From the NCBI RefSeq assembly GCF_024138165.1, contig NZ_CP100000.1, positions 124,001-188,000 on the forward strand: DNA of 64,000 nt, in the 5' to 3' direction. The notes below the pieces were generated by a model. That model searched no databases, was not told the origin of the DNA, and saw only the letters and a list, made by a program, of their open reading frames with translations. This DNA comes from Halorussus vallis (GTDB lineage Archaea > Halobacteriota > Halobacteria > Halobacteriales > Haladaptataceae). A program made the translations under genes and the position numbers. Positions 1 through 8,709 of this stretch are shown here, piece after piece. Every line of letters begins with the position of its first letter. The first letter of the stretch is position 1.

Positions 1-932
1 AATGCGACCATCACGCCGGTCCGGGGCGTTCCCAGCGTCGCGAGCGCGAACAGCGCGAAGACGGTGTTGGCGGTGTTGACGCCGCTCGTCGCGACGACGA
101 AGCCCCGCGTGTCGGTGTCGCTCGGCACGAGGACGAGCGCGAGTACCGCCGCGATGGCGCCCGAGACGCCCGGCAGGTAGCCCACGACCGCTCCGGCGAG
201 CGCGCCGGCGAAGGCGGTAACCGCGACGGTGCGGGGGTGCGACGCTATCGTCGGGTCGTCCTGGCGCGGAACGCCCGCACCGCCGAGCGCTTCGATGAGA
301 ACGGGCGCGCCGAACAGGCCGGCGAACAGCGGGGTGAGCATCCCGCCCGCGTCGAGCGGCGCGACCGGGGTCAGGTCCAGCGTCGCGTGGCCGAGCGCTG
401 CGCTTCCCAGGAATCCGGCCGCGCCACCGAGGGCGCTCCGGCACGTCCCCTCCGTGAGCAGGAGGAAAGCCACCACGCCGCCGAGGACGAGCGGGAGGTG
501 GGCGCGCAGGACGGGGTAGGCGGTCGTCATCGCGCGGGTAACCGGCACCGCCAGCGGGACGGCGAAACAGACCGCGAGTCCGCTTCCGAGCGCCGAGAGT
601 CGAACCGCCTCCCGGCCGCGCCCGGCGAGGACGAGTCGGTGGCCGGGGAGCGCGGCCGCGGCCATCGCCGGGTCGGGGACGCCGAGCGCGAGCGACGGCA
701 CCACGTCCAGAAACGAGTGGACGACGCCAGCGGCGAGCATCGCCGCGCCGACGAACCGGGGCGGGCCGGGCACCGCGGGTGCGGCGGCCGCCAGCAGCAA
801 CGCCAGGTTGTTGACGTGGAGGCCGGGGGTGAGTCCGCTGAGCGCGCCGAGGGCCACGCCGCCGAGGACGAACGCGAGCGCCGTCGCTGACGCCGCGGGT
901 TCGAACGCGACTCGCACACCGAGCGCCTCCAT
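1..932 (-). CDS. TctA-like integral membrane transporter, 3' end outside window
   Basis: About 310 codons are in the window and the C-terminus runs off the left edge. The protein is a string of hydrophobic Ala/Leu/Val/Gly-rich helices. It opens with a glycine-rich segment containing SGLTPGLHVNN, typical of the archaeal branch of the TctA-like permease family (large subunit of tripartite tricarboxylate transporters, COG1784 type). Proteins of this family are polytopic membrane proteins of uncertain substrate. The start was chosen at an ATG read from 932 downwards (MEALGVRV). A TATA-like ACTTAAAC lies about 28 bp upstream, which fits a leaderless mRNA. It is divergent from the histidine kinase at 1096. 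Family assignment is moderately sure; the substrate is unknown. Confidence 0.6.
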   Translation of the reverse strand, partial: MEALGVRVAFEPAASATALAFVLGGVALGALSGLTPGLHVNNLALLLAAAAPAVPGPPRFVGAAMLAAGVVHSFLDVVPSLALGVPDPAMAAAALPGHRLVLAGRGREAVRLSALGSGLAVCFAVPLAVPVTRAMTTAYPVLRAHLPLVLGGVVAFLLLTEGTCRSALGGAAGFLGSAALGHATLDLTPVAPLDAGGMLTPLFAGLFGAPVLIEALGGAGVPRQDDPTIASHPRTVAVTAFAGALAGAVVGYLPGVSGAIAAVLALVLVPSDTDTRGFVVATSGVNTANTVFALFALATLGTPRTGVMVA

Positions 933-957
933 CGACCCGGTTTGGTCCCGGTTTCGG

Positions 958-1070
958 ACTTAAACGTTCGGCACGAGTCGTCGGTCTGCGGACCGCGATG
1001 CTGTCGCAGCCGGCGACCGGCGACCGCCCGCGCCGACCGTGCGGCGTGGTGGCAATCCGAATCGTATACT
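958..1070. promoter_or_regulatory. Divergent core promoters for the TctA-like gene and the histidine kinase
   Basis: On the minus strand a TTTAAG-type TATA box lies at 958-965, about 28 bp before the ATG at 932. On the plus strand TATACT lies at 1065-1070, about 28 bp before the ATG at 1096. Both spacings match leaderless haloarchaeal transcription starts. No obvious operator repeat was seen between them. Confidence 0.45.
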
Positions 1071-1095
1071 ACTTTCGAGCACGTCGGCTCTCGAT

Positions 1096-2190
1096 ATGGT
1101 TCGGTGGTCGCGTCCGCTCCCCACGAACGGAGGGGCACGCGCGATACTCGCGCTCGGCGGGGCGCTCTTGGCGTCCGCGGTCGGACGGGCGGCGTTCGCC
1201 GTCGCCGCCGGCCGGTCCCCCATCGGCGTGCTGATCAACTTCGTCCTCGTCGCCGTGCCGGGTGCGGCGATACTGTACGGCGGTTACAGACTCCCCCGGT
1301 CCGGACTCGACCCCGACGTCTACCCCCGAATCGTCGGCTGGTGTTTCGGCGGGTTCGCGTCGCTGCTGGCGGTCGTCGGACTGCTCGTCGCCCATCCCGA
1401 CGTGGACGTCAGCCAACTGTTCTGGTCGGCCACGCTCGCGTCGGCCATCGGCGCGCTCGGCGGCCTCGCCATCGGGACGAACGAGGCGAGGGCCGTCAGC
1501 CGCGCACGGGAGGCCGAACGCCACGAGCGGAAACTCCAGCGCCAGAACGAACGCCTCGAATCGTTCGCCGGCATGCTCGCCCACGAACTCCGGAATCCGC
1601 TCTCCATCGCCCAGATATACCTCCAGTTCGCCGCCGACGGCGACGAGGAGGCGGCCGAGGAGGTCGAGACCGCGCTCTCGCGCATCGAGGAGATGATCGA
1701 CGTCCTGCTCATCACCGCCCGGAACGCAGACGCCCACGTCGAACGGGAGGCGAGCGCCCTCGCCGACATCGCCGCCGAGGCGTGGGACGAGGTCGCCCCC
1801 GAGTCGGCGACCCTCGTCGTCGAGTCGAAGCCGGTGGTCCACACCGACCCGGTCCACCTCCGGCACCTGCTGGAGAACGTCTTCCGGAACGCCGTGGAGC
1901 ACGGCGGTTCCGGCGTGACAGTCAGAATCGGTCGCCTGCCGACCGGGTTCTACGTGGCCGACGACGGGCAGGGGATTCCGGCCGACCAGCGCGGTCGGGT
2001 GTTCGACGCGGGCTACACGACGGAGGCGAGGGGTATCGGCCTCGGCCTCACCTTCGTCGCCCGACTCGTCGAAACCTACGACTGGAACTGCGAAGTGACC
2101 GAGAGCGAGGCGGGCGGCGCGCGCTTCGAGTTCACCGAAACCGAGGTCGTCACCCGCGACGATGGGCGCGTGCGCGAGTCGGTCGAGTGA
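1096..2190 (+). CDS. Membrane sensor histidine kinase
   Basis: The 364-residue protein has about four N-terminal hydrophobic helices (residues 15-127) that form a membrane sensor region without a recognisable extracellular domain. A short coiled coil follows (about 131-157). The HisKA dimerisation box has the phospho-acceptor His near residue 163 (MLAHELRNPLS). A C-terminal HATPase_c domain shows the N box (NVFRNAVEHG), the G1 box (ADDGQGIP) and a GIGLGL G2 box. It should autophosphorylate and pass phosphate to a response regulator. No receiver-domain gene is adjacent, so the partner is unknown. The ATG at 1096 fits the TATA spacing better than an upstream in-frame start at 1039. Kinase assignment is firm; the signal is unknown. 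Confidence 0.85.
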   Translation: MVRWSRPLPTNGGARAILALGGALLASAVGRAAFAVAAGRSPIGVLINFVLVAVPGAAILYGGYRLPRSGLDPDVYPRIVGWCFGGFASLLAVVGLLVAHPDVDVSQLFWSATLASAIGALGGLAIGTNEARAVSRAREAERHERKLQRQNERLESFAGMLAHELRNPLSIAQIYLQFAADGDEEAAEEVETALSRIEEMIDVLLITARNADAHVEREASALADIAAEAWDEVAPESATLVVESKPVVHTDPVHLRHLLENVFRNAVEHGGSGVTVRIGRLPTGFYVADDGQGIPADQRGRVFDAGYTTEARGIGLGLTFVARLVETYDWNCEVTESEAGGARFEFTETEVVTRDDGRVRESVE

Positions 2191-2308
2191 GGCGGTCTGG
2201 TGCGCGCCGAACGCCCGAACGGCGGCGAGTCGGTCGCGTCCTCGGAAACGGTCGTTTCGACCGGCCACAACGGCTTTGCTGACTTGAACTGTGGTCGTTG
2301 TGGGGGAA

Positions 2309-3097
2309 ATGATGACACAACAACAAGTACTGGCTCTCGTACTGGGGGGAATCGTGGCGGTCAGCTTCGCCGGCGGCGCGGTGTTCGGTGTTGCAGCGAC
2401 CGCCTCCGGCGATAGACACTCCGTAGTCGGGTCTGACGACTCGGCGGCTATCCAAGACGGGACGACGAACCAGACGACGCAGGGGACCCAGACCACGCAA
2501 GCGGGACAGGCGACCACGACGACGCAGGCGGGTCAAGTGAACCGGACGGTTCCGATAACGGCGGCGTTGAACGCCGCGGCGAACGCGACGAACGGAACTC
2601 CGGTCGGTGGGTCGCTCGGACAGCAGGACGGCGGTCTCCTGGGTGACGGCGGTTCTCTCGTGTACACCGTCGACGTGCTCCTGGACAACGGGACGCACAT
2701 CGAGGCCCAAGTCAACGCGACGAACGGGTCGGTCGTCCAGACCCAGCAGACCGAGGGATTCCTGCAAGGCATCTTCGGACAGGACAACGTCCCCGACGAA
2801 CCGCTCAACCTGAGCTCGTACTACAACGCGAGCGAGGCGGTTCAGCTCGTCCAGAACCAGTCGAACGTCGACGGGACGGTCACACAGGTCAACCTGAACT
2901 CCAGAGACGGCGACCTCGTCTACGAGGTGCAGGTGAACGCAACCGGCGGACAGCAGACCACCTACGTCGTCGACGCCCGTAGAGACGGCCAGGGAATCAT
3001 CCGACCGCCGGGCGGAACCACCGGCACCGCCACGACGACCGGCGCCGGAACGGCCACGACGACCGCCGCGCGCACCACCGCTGCGACCGGGGGTTGA
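2309..3097 (+). CDS. Secreted or anchored PepSY-like domain protein
   Basis: About 262 residues. An N-terminal hydrophobic helix (about residues 7-28) acts as signal peptide or signal anchor. It is followed by a Thr/Gln-rich linker and then two similar segments of alternating strands with an acidic, Asn-rich surface and several N-X-S/T sequons. The segments, one around TVDVLLDNGTHIEAQVNA and one around YEVQVNATGGQQTTYVVDA, resemble PepSY/YpeB-type domains, small extracytoplasmic modules often linked to peptidase inhibition or signalling. The tail is Thr/Ala-rich and lacks a PGF-CTERM. The start could be the ATG at 2309 or 2312; a purine run (GGGGGA) lies just ahead. The function is inferred only from domain resemblance. 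Confidence 0.55.
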   Translation: MMTQQQVLALVLGGIVAVSFAGGAVFGVAATASGDRHSVVGSDDSAAIQDGTTNQTTQGTQTTQAGQATTTTQAGQVNRTVPITAALNAAANATNGTPVGGSLGQQDGGLLGDGGSLVYTVDVLLDNGTHIEAQVNATNGSVVQTQQTEGFLQGIFGQDNVPDEPLNLSSYYNASEAVQLVQNQSNVDGTVTQVNLNSRDGDLVYEVQVNATGGQQTTYVVDARRDGQGIIRPPGGTTGTATTTGAGTATTTAARTTAATGG

Positions 3098-3327
3098 GAG
3101 GCCACCGAAACCGTCGAGGTCACCGAAACCGTCGGGGCCGTTCGAACGCGCGAGACGGACTGGACCGGCCATGTTCGCGTACTGCGGAATCGATACTTTT
3201 CGTCTCCGTCGGATAGTTCGTGTCTGACTTCCGGCGTTCGCCAGACGACTCCCCGAATCGAGTCACGCCGTAGCCGTCGCTGACCGACTTGCGTCCGAAA
3301 GAAAATCGACTCGAGTGGAGTGCGGAT

Positions 3328-3666
3328 TTAACCGAAGAGTTCGCCGAGGCCCTCGCCGCTGGCCTCGTCGTCCTCGTCTTCTTCTTCTTCCTCGGCGGCC
3401 TCTTCCTCTTCGGCTTCCTCTTCGCCGCCTTCCTCGGCAGCGCCACCCTCGGCGGCCGCGCCGCCCGCAGCGGCACCGCCCGCGGGGACGGCCGCGGCCT
3501 GTTCGACGGCCTCGTCGATGTCGACGTCCTCCAGCGCGGCGACGAGCGCCTTGACGCGGGATTCCTCGACGTCGACGCCGGCGGCGTCGAGCACGTTGGT
3601 GAGGTTGTCTTCGTTGATCTCTTCGCCCGATTCGTTCAGGATGAGTGCGGCGTAAACGTATTCCAT
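3328..3666 (-). CDS. rpl12: 50S ribosomal protein L12 (archaeal P1)
   Basis: A 112-residue acidic ribosomal stalk protein. The N-terminal helical dimerisation domain begins [14 protein letters not shown] and is followed by an Ala/Gly hinge and a very acidic tail of Glu/Asp runs. It ends in GEGLGELFG, the conserved C-terminal motif by which archaeal and eukaryotic P-proteins recruit translation GTPases. It is the last gene of the rpl1-rpl10-rpl12 operon, 24 nt after rpl10. The same end motif appears in the L10 gene upstream (GLGAMFG), as expected for stalk partners. Length and context are normal. Confidence 0.97.
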   Translation of the reverse strand: MEYVYAALILNESGEEINEDNLTNVLDAAGVDVEESRVKALVAALEDVDIDEAVEQAAAVPAGGAAAGGAAAEGGAAEEGGEEEAEEEEAAEEEEEDEDDEASGEGLGELFG

Positions 3667-3690
3667 TGGTAGCAGTTTGTGAGTTGGTGG

Positions 3691-4731
3691 TTATCCGAAC
3701 ATCGCGCCGAGGCCCTCGGCACCGCCGTCGTCGTCGTCTTCGTCGTCATCGTCGTCTTCGGCTTCGGCCTCGTCGGCTTCGGATTCGGTGTCTTCGTCGG
3801 TCGGTTCGTCCTCGGCGCCGCCCGCGGCCGGAGCCTCGATGTCACGAAGTTCCTCGGGCAGCGCCTCCTCGTCGTCGATCTGCGCGGCGAGCGCGCGGAC
3901 CTGCGCGTCGGCCTTGCTCACAAGGTCGTCGGCGAGGTCCGGGCTCTCGATGGCCGCGGACAGGCCGAGACTCTTGGCCTCGCCGGTCGCCTTCTGGAGA
4001 AGGGTCGGCGTGGTCTGGGCGGTCGGGAAGACCGCGTTGACCGAGAGGTTGCGCGCGCGGGCCGCGGCGGCCTCGACGTCGGCGCGGTACTCCTCGACGT
4101 CGATGGCCAGTTCGTCGGCCTCGAAGAGGACGCCGTCGGAGTAGACGCCCTTGAGGTCAAGGCCCACTTCCTTGGGCTCCACGCCGAGTTCCGCTAGAAC
4201 GTTCGCGACGTCGGCGGAAACCTCCTCGCCTTCCTCGGCGACGAGGCTGTCCTCGGTCACTTGGATGGAGCCTTCCATGATGCGGGCCTGCGCTCCGATG
4301 CTCTGGAGTTCGCCCACGAACGGACCCGGGTCGACGCCCGTGTCACCCTCGGGGATAACGATGTCGTTGGGCGCGATCTCCCCCTCGCTGATGGGGGCCG
4401 GGCTCTTGGACTCCTCGAGCTGTTTGTACAGTCCGAAGGGGTTGTCGTTCGTGCCGATGAGGCCGACTTCGCCTTCGACGTACTGGGTCAGCTCCTCGAC
4501 GCCCTCGTCGACTTCTTCGAGGGCGCGGTGGAGGAGCGTGTTCCGGCTGATCCGGAGTTCGGCGCTCCCGTGGAGGTTGCGACGCATCGTCTGGAGCTGG
4601 CGCGACGGGATGCCCGTCACGTTGACGATGCCGACGCTGCTGTAACCGCTGATGAGGTCGACCAGTTCGTCGACCTCCTCTTGCTTCCACTGGGGAATCG
4701 TTTCGGTCTTGCGTTCGGCTTCTGCCGACAT
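3691..4731 (-). CDS. rpl10: 50S ribosomal protein L10 (archaeal P0)
   Basis: A 346-residue P0-type L10, the stalk base that binds 23S rRNA and carries several L12 dimers. The N-terminal RNA-binding domain has the typical sequence around [16 protein letters not shown] middle insertion domain characteristic of archaea and eukaryotes follows, then helical spine segments that hold L12 copies. The long acidic tail of about 50 residues ends in [10 protein letters not shown]. Its ATG lies one base after the rpl1 stop, so the two are translationally coupled. The gene is not truncated. Confidence 0.97.
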   Translation of the reverse strand: MSAEAERKTETIPQWKQEEVDELVDLISGYSSVGIVNVTGIPSRQLQTMRRNLHGSAELRISRNTLLHRALEEVDEGVEELTQYVEGEVGLIGTNDNPFGLYKQLEESKSPAPISEGEIAPNDIVIPEGDTGVDPGPFVGELQSIGAQARIMEGSIQVTEDSLVAEEGEEVSADVANVLAELGVEPKEVGLDLKGVYSDGVLFEADELAIDVEEYRADVEAAAARARNLSVNAVFPTAQTTPTLLQKATGEAKSLGLSAAIESPDLADDLVSKADAQVRALAAQIDDEEALPEELRDIEAPAAGGAEDEPTDEDTESEADEAEAEDDDDDEDDDDGGAEGLGAMFG

Positions 4732-4732
4732 G

Positions 4733-5371
4733 TTAGGCTACCTCCACGGACGGTCCCATTGTCGTCTTGACGTAGACGCTGTCGACGTTGAGCGGCCCCT
4801 TCTCGAGGTTCGCTTCGAGACGACGGAGGATGACGTCGATGTTGTCGGCGATCTCCTCCGCGCTCATGTCTTCGGCGCCGACGCGAGTGTGGAAGGTCCG
4901 CCGGTCGCCGCTCCGAAGCTGGACCGTGTTCTTCATCCGGTTGACGGTCTCGACGACGTCGTCGTCGGGCTGGAGCGGTTCGGGCATCTTCCCGCGAGGG
5001 CCGAGGATGGTACCGAGATACCGACCGATGTCTTGCATCATCGACGCTTCGGCGATGAAGAAGTCGGTATCGTCGGCCAGGTCCTTGGCCTCGTCGTCGT
5101 CGTCCCCGAGGTCTTCGAGGGCGTCGCCGTCGAAGACTTCGTCGGCGACTTCTTCGGCGCGCAGGGCGGTTTCGCCCTCCGCGAACACGACGATCTTCGT
5201 CTCCTGGCCGGTGCCGGCCGGGAGAACGACACTCTCGTCTACACGATTCGACGGTTCGTTAAGATCTAGATCGCGCAAATTGATCGCGAGGTCCACCGTT
5301 TCGCGGAAGTTCCGCTCAGGGGAGTCCTCGAGTGCGCTGGATACTGCTTGCTCTATCTCCTGATCTGCCAT
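4733..5371 (-). CDS. rpl1: 50S ribosomal protein L1
   Basis: A 212-residue L1 protein, which binds the mobile L1 stalk of 23S rRNA and is a known translational autoregulator in archaea and bacteria. It carries the family signature around [22 protein letters not shown] and the N-terminal block [19 protein letters not shown]. It is the first gene of the stalk operon, preceded by a leader of about 60 nt with a strong Shine-Dalgarno sequence, unlike most genes here. That leader is annotated separately because a hairpin overlaps the SD. Confidence 0.97.
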   Translation of the reverse strand: MADQEIEQAVSSALEDSPERNFRETVDLAINLRDLDLNEPSNRVDESVVLPAGTGQETKIVVFAEGETALRAEEVADEVFDGDALEDLGDDDDEAKDLADDTDFFIAEASMMQDIGRYLGTILGPRGKMPEPLQPDDDVVETVNRMKNTVQLRSGDRRTFHTRVGAEDMSAEEIADNIDVILRRLEANLEKGPLNVDSVYVKTTMGPSVEVA

Positions 5372-5463
5372 TGTTCACCTCCGTAGTACGCAGGATGCTC
5401 CTACGGGTCAGTGAAACAGGCTACGCCTGTCTCGTCCGAAACGACGGCCATGCCAAACTTAAA
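5372..5463 (-). promoter_or_regulatory. rpl1 operon promoter and structured leader
   Basis: On the minus strand a TTTAAG TATA box (5458-5463) predicts a start near 5433 and a leader of about 60 nt. The leader holds a small hairpin (ACAGGC/GCCTGT, 5416-5430). A second stem CCGTAG/CTACGG (5401-5406 with 5381-5386) has a 14-nt loop, and its 3' arm includes the first two G of the GGAGGTGA Shine-Dalgarno (5375-5382), three nt before the ATG. Ribosomal protein L1 represses its own mRNA in several archaea, so this leader is a plausible L1 target. That role is inference. Confidence 0.55.
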
Positions 5464-5636
5464 CCCGTCGAAGCAGTACGAGTCCGGCGACAGGTCGCCC
5501 GAATCGGGCGTTCGCGACCGGGCGTCACTCAGCCGTCGCGTCGCTCCGGCGGTCCGTCGCCGCCATCTCGAATGTCGCTCGCGGCGTGACGTGGCCGTAA
5601 CCCGTTTTGACGGATGTGCCGAAACGACGGGTATCC

Positions 5637-6371
5637 GTGGCAACTTCGTTTCCCCTGGTCGTCGCCGCGTCGGGTCTGGCGCTGGCCGCCGTTCACGCGG
5701 CCGCGGGAAGGCTCCGGTTCCGGACCATCCCGCGTAGCTACTGGCTCTCCGGAGCGGGCGGCGTCTCGGTCGCGTACGTGTTCATCCACATCCTTCCCGA
5801 ACTCGACGCGGGTCAGGCGGCCATCGAAGCGTCCGTGCTCGGCTTCCTCGAACACCACGTCTACCTCCTCGCGCTGTCGGGGTTCGCGCTGTACTACGGC
5901 GTCGAACGCCTCGCACAGCGGTCGACCGACGACGGGGAGGGCGGCGAGCGCCCGGACCTCGAAGAATCCGACGGCGTCTTCTGGGTGCACGTCGGGTCGT
6001 TCGCGGCGTACAACCTCATCATCGGCTACCTGCTGGTCCACCGCGAGCGCCCGGGCCTGGACAGCCTCCTCTTCTACGCCTTCGCGGTCGGACTCCACTT
6101 CCTGGTCAACGACCACGGCCTCCGCGAGCACCACCACGACGCCTACGACCGGGTCGGTCGGTGGGTTCTGGCGGCGGCCGTCCTGACGGGGGTCGGCGTA
6201 GGACTGTTGACCTCCGTCGGGGAGCCGCTGGTGATGTCGCTGTTCGCGTTCCTCGCCGGCGGTATCATCCTCAACGTCATCAAGGAGGAACTCCCCAAGG
6301 AGCGCCGGAGCAACTTCTGGGCGTTCGGCGTCGGCACGGCGGGGTACGCCGCGCTGTTGCTGTTGGTGTAG
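5637..6371 (+). CDS. ZIP-like polytopic membrane protein
   Basis: About 244 residues with seven to eight hydrophobic helices. A conserved-looking helix reads VAYVFIHILPELDAG, where HILPE resembles the H-x-x-P-E metal site of ZIP-family metal permeases. A later helix begins HFLVNDHGLREHHHDAYDR with a cluster of histidines, and the last helices contain FLAGGIILNVIKEELP. These features fit a divergent ZIP-like transporter, though the protein is shorter than usual. Upstream in-frame GTG (5616) and TTG (5607) starts are possible; the GTG at 5637 was chosen because it leads straight into the first helix. A perfect palindrome follows the stop. Metal transport is inferred, not shown. Confidence 0.55.
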   Translation: MATSFPLVVAASGLALAAVHAAAGRLRFRTIPRSYWLSGAGGVSVAYVFIHILPELDAGQAAIEASVLGFLEHHVYLLALSGFALYYGVERLAQRSTDDGEGGERPDLEESDGVFWVHVGSFAAYNLIIGYLLVHRERPGLDSLLFYAFAVGLHFLVNDHGLREHHHDAYDRVGRWVLAAAVLTGVGVGLLTSVGEPLVMSLFAFLAGGIILNVIKEELPKERRSNFWAFGVGTAGYAALLLLV

Positions 6372-6380
6372 GTTCCGCTC

Positions 6381-6414
6381 GCGACCGCCGACGCCTGCAG
6401 GCGTCGGCGGTCGC
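6381..6414. terminator. Perfect 34-bp palindrome after the ZIP-like gene
   Basis: The 17-base arms are exact reverse complements with no spacer; the centre is CTGCAG and the left arm starts GCGACCGCCGACGC. It begins 9 bp after the stop codon at 6371, so it may serve as a terminator hairpin or an mRNA 3'-end stabiliser. It belongs to the set of unrelated perfect palindromes described in the findings. Confidence 0.55.
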
Positions 6415-6600
6415 GTCGGTTCGGTCAGGTGGTCGCGTCGGTTCGGTCCGATTCGGCCGACTCACGCGCACGCGCTAGAAACAGCAAGCAGGTGTCCCGT
6501 CGGAGTACAGCCAATCGGTACGCCTACTCGGAGTTCGAGCGGTCGCTCACACCGAGCGATGCCGCTGTCGGTCGTGGAAAGCAGTGAGAGAAAATCGCGT

Positions 6601-7092
6601 TCAGGCCGCCGCTTCTTCTTCGCCGAGCACGTCGTCGTACTCGCCGGCATCGACCTTTTCCTTGAACTCGCGAGCGTCGACACCTTCGATGGTGACGCCG
6701 AGCGAGGCGCAGGTGCCGACGACTTCCTTCGCGGCGTTGCGCGTGTCGTAGGCGAGCAGGTCGGGGGCCTTCTGCTCTGCGATGGTCTTCACTTGTTCGA
6801 TGGAGAGGTCGGCGACGAAATCCTTCTGGGGTTCGCCGCTCCCGGTGTCGAAACCGGCCTCGTCCTTGATGAGCGCCGCCGTCGGCGGCACGCCAACTTC
6901 GATCTCGTAGCTCCCGTCCTCTTCGACGGTGATGGTCACGGGGACCTCGGTGCCGTCGAAGGCTTCGGTCTGCTCGTTGATGTCATTGACGACCTCCTGC
7001 ACGTTGACCGGGGTCGGTCCCAGTTCCGGACCGAGTGGCGGGCCGGGGTTGGCCTGACCGCCGGGTACGAGCACTTCTATCGTCTCAGCCAT
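6601..7092 (-). CDS. rpl11: 50S ribosomal protein L11
   Basis: A 163-residue L11, which binds the GTPase-associated centre of 23S rRNA. The N-terminal domain has the invariant PGPPLGPELGP segment. The C-terminal RNA-binding domain includes AAKEVVGTCASLGVTIEG, matching the family GTA-S-GI-EG block with normal substitutions. A short acidic tail follows. It has its own promoter: on the minus strand a CTTAAAA box at 7116-7122 lies about 27 bp before the ATG, indicating a leaderless mRNA. It is separated from rpl1-rpl10-rpl12 by the ZIP-like gene on the other strand. Confidence 0.97.
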   Translation of the reverse strand: MAETIEVLVPGGQANPGPPLGPELGPTPVNVQEVVNDINEQTEAFDGTEVPVTITVEEDGSYEIEVGVPPTAALIKDEAGFDTGSGEPQKDFVADLSIEQVKTIAEQKAPDLLAYDTRNAAKEVVGTCASLGVTIEGVDAREFKEKVDAGEYDDVLGEEEAAA

Positions 7093-7218
7093 ACCTAAAC
7101 GAACCCCCGCGTCGGTTTTAAGGCTTGCTAAGTCGCCCGCCGGCGTGCGAGGGCGTCTCGGTGTTCGATGACGCCCACCGCTCGGACCGGAGCGGACCCG
7201 CTCGGGGAGAGGACTCGC

Positions 7219-7422
7219 TCAGGGAAGGCTCACGCCGCGGCGCGCGAGGAAGTCGCTGGCGGCCTTGATCTCGACCGGACTGCCGATGATGCGGACGTGG
7301 TCCTCGTCCATCCCGAAAATCGTCAGCGTGAACTCGGCTTCGAGTTCGTCGCGGACCTCCTCTAGTTCGTCCACCGGGAGGACGATCTGCGTGCTGTCTC
7401 TGAGTTTCGAGGGGTCCGGCAT
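7219..7422 (-). CDS. Small conserved haloarchaeal protein next to rpl11
   Basis: A 67-residue soluble protein with a predicted beta-alpha-beta arrangement (IVLPVDELEEVRDEL, then TLTIFGMDEDHVRIIGSP, then IKAASDFLARRGVSLP). The last part resembles the fold pattern of small RNA-binding KH-like modules (a glycine turn followed by an alpha helix), but no GxxG motif is present. I recall a haloarchaeal family of this size beside rpl11 (VNG_1110C-like), but I cannot confirm membership. It lies 126 bp upstream of rpl11 on the same strand, so co-transcription is possible. Function unknown. Confidence 0.7.
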   Translation of the reverse strand: MPDPSKLRDSTQIVLPVDELEEVRDELEAEFTLTIFGMDEDHVRIIGSPVEIKAASDFLARRGVSLP

Positions 7423-7595
7423 CCGTCTGGTTTATCCGTGCCGATTACCCGCACATTAACGTATCGAAGTCGTTCCCCGGGCGTTCCCGGCGGTAGCGGC
7501 CGCGAACGGACGTTCGAAGGCGTCCGGCGACTCCTGGGTGACGCGGCGATGGGCAACGAAAGGGTTTTTCGGCGCGCACGCCCCACGAACGGGTA

Positions 7596-8705
7596 ATGGG
7601 ACTGGAGGAAGAAATCGAGGACCTCCGCGAGGAGATAGCCAACACGCCCTACAACAAGTCCACCGAGAGTCACATCGGACGGCTGAAGGCCAAGCTCGCG
7701 GAGAAGAAGGAGAAACTCGAGAACCAGTCCTCGGCCGGCGGCGGCGAAGGCTACCACGTCGAGAAGTCCGGCGACGCCACCGTCGCGTTCGTCGGCTTCC
7801 CGAGCGTGGGGAAGTCGACCCTGCTCAACTCGCTCACCGCGGCCGAGAGCGAGGTCGGCGCCTACGAGTTCACCACGCTGAACGTCAACCCGGGGATGCT
7901 CCAGTACAACGGCGCGAACATCCAGTTGCTCGACGTCCCGGGGCTCATCGAGGGCGCGGCCCAGGGCCGGGGCGGCGGTCAGGAAGTCCTGTCGGTCGTG
8001 CGCGCGGCCGACCTCGTGGTGTTCGTGCTCTCGGTGTTCGAGATCGAGCAGTACGACCGCCTCCGCAAGGAACTCTACGAGAACAAGATTCGCCTCGACC
8101 AGACGCCCCCGAGCGTCAAGATTGCGAAGAAGGGCAAGGGCGGCATCCGGGTCACCTCCAGCGTCGACCTCGAACTCTCCGAGGACGTCGTCAAGGAGGT
8201 CCTCCGGGAGTACGGCTACGTCAACGCCGACGTGACCATCCGCGAACAACTGAACGTCGACCGCCTCGTCGACGGCGTGATGGACAACCGGGTCTACCTC
8301 CCTTCCATCGTCTCGGTCAACAAGGTCGACCTCATCGAACCCGACTACGTCGAGACGGTCAACGAGGACCTCCGCGAACACGGCATCGACCCCGAGGAGG
8401 CCATCTTCATCTCCGCCGAGAAGGAGAAGGGCCTGGAGTCGCTCAAGGAGACCATCTGGAAGGAACTCGGCCTGATGCGCATCTACATGGACAAACCCGG
8501 CCGCGGGGTCGACTACGAGGAACCGCTCATCCTCCAAAAGGGTAGCACCATCGAGGACGCTGCGGAGAAACTCGGCGGCGACCTCAAACAGCGGTTCCGC
8601 TTCGCCCGGGTGTCGGGGCCCAGCGCCAAGCACGACGAACAGCAGGTCGGCATGGGTCACGAACTCTCCGACGAGGACGTGCTCCGACTCGTCGTCCGGA
8701 AGTAA
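7596..8705 (+). CDS. DRG/Obg-family GTPase with TGS domain
   Basis: A 369-residue developmentally-regulated-GTP-binding (DRG, Rbg) protein, an archaeal/eukaryotic relative of Obg associated with ribosomes. A basic helical N-terminus (residues 1-45) precedes the G domain. G1 is GFPSVGKSTL at 67-76, the G2-region FTTLNVNPGM follows, G3 is DVPGLIEGAAQGRGGG, and G4 is NKVD. The DRG-specific helical insertion lies between G3 and G4. The C-terminal TGS domain starts around GLMRIYMDKPG. Length is typical. The downstream gene begins 4 bp after the stop, so they are likely co-transcribed. Confidence 0.93.
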   Translation: MGLEEEIEDLREEIANTPYNKSTESHIGRLKAKLAEKKEKLENQSSAGGGEGYHVEKSGDATVAFVGFPSVGKSTLLNSLTAAESEVGAYEFTTLNVNPGMLQYNGANIQLLDVPGLIEGAAQGRGGGQEVLSVVRAADLVVFVLSVFEIEQYDRLRKELYENKIRLDQTPPSVKIAKKGKGGIRVTSSVDLELSEDVVKEVLREYGYVNADVTIREQLNVDRLVDGVMDNRVYLPSIVSVNKVDLIEPDYVETVNEDLREHGIDPEEAIFISAEKEKGLESLKETIWKELGLMRIYMDKPGRGVDYEEPLILQKGSTIEDAAEKLGGDLKQRFRFARVSGPSAKHDEQQVGMGHELSDEDVLRLVVRK

Positions 8706-8709
8706 CCCG

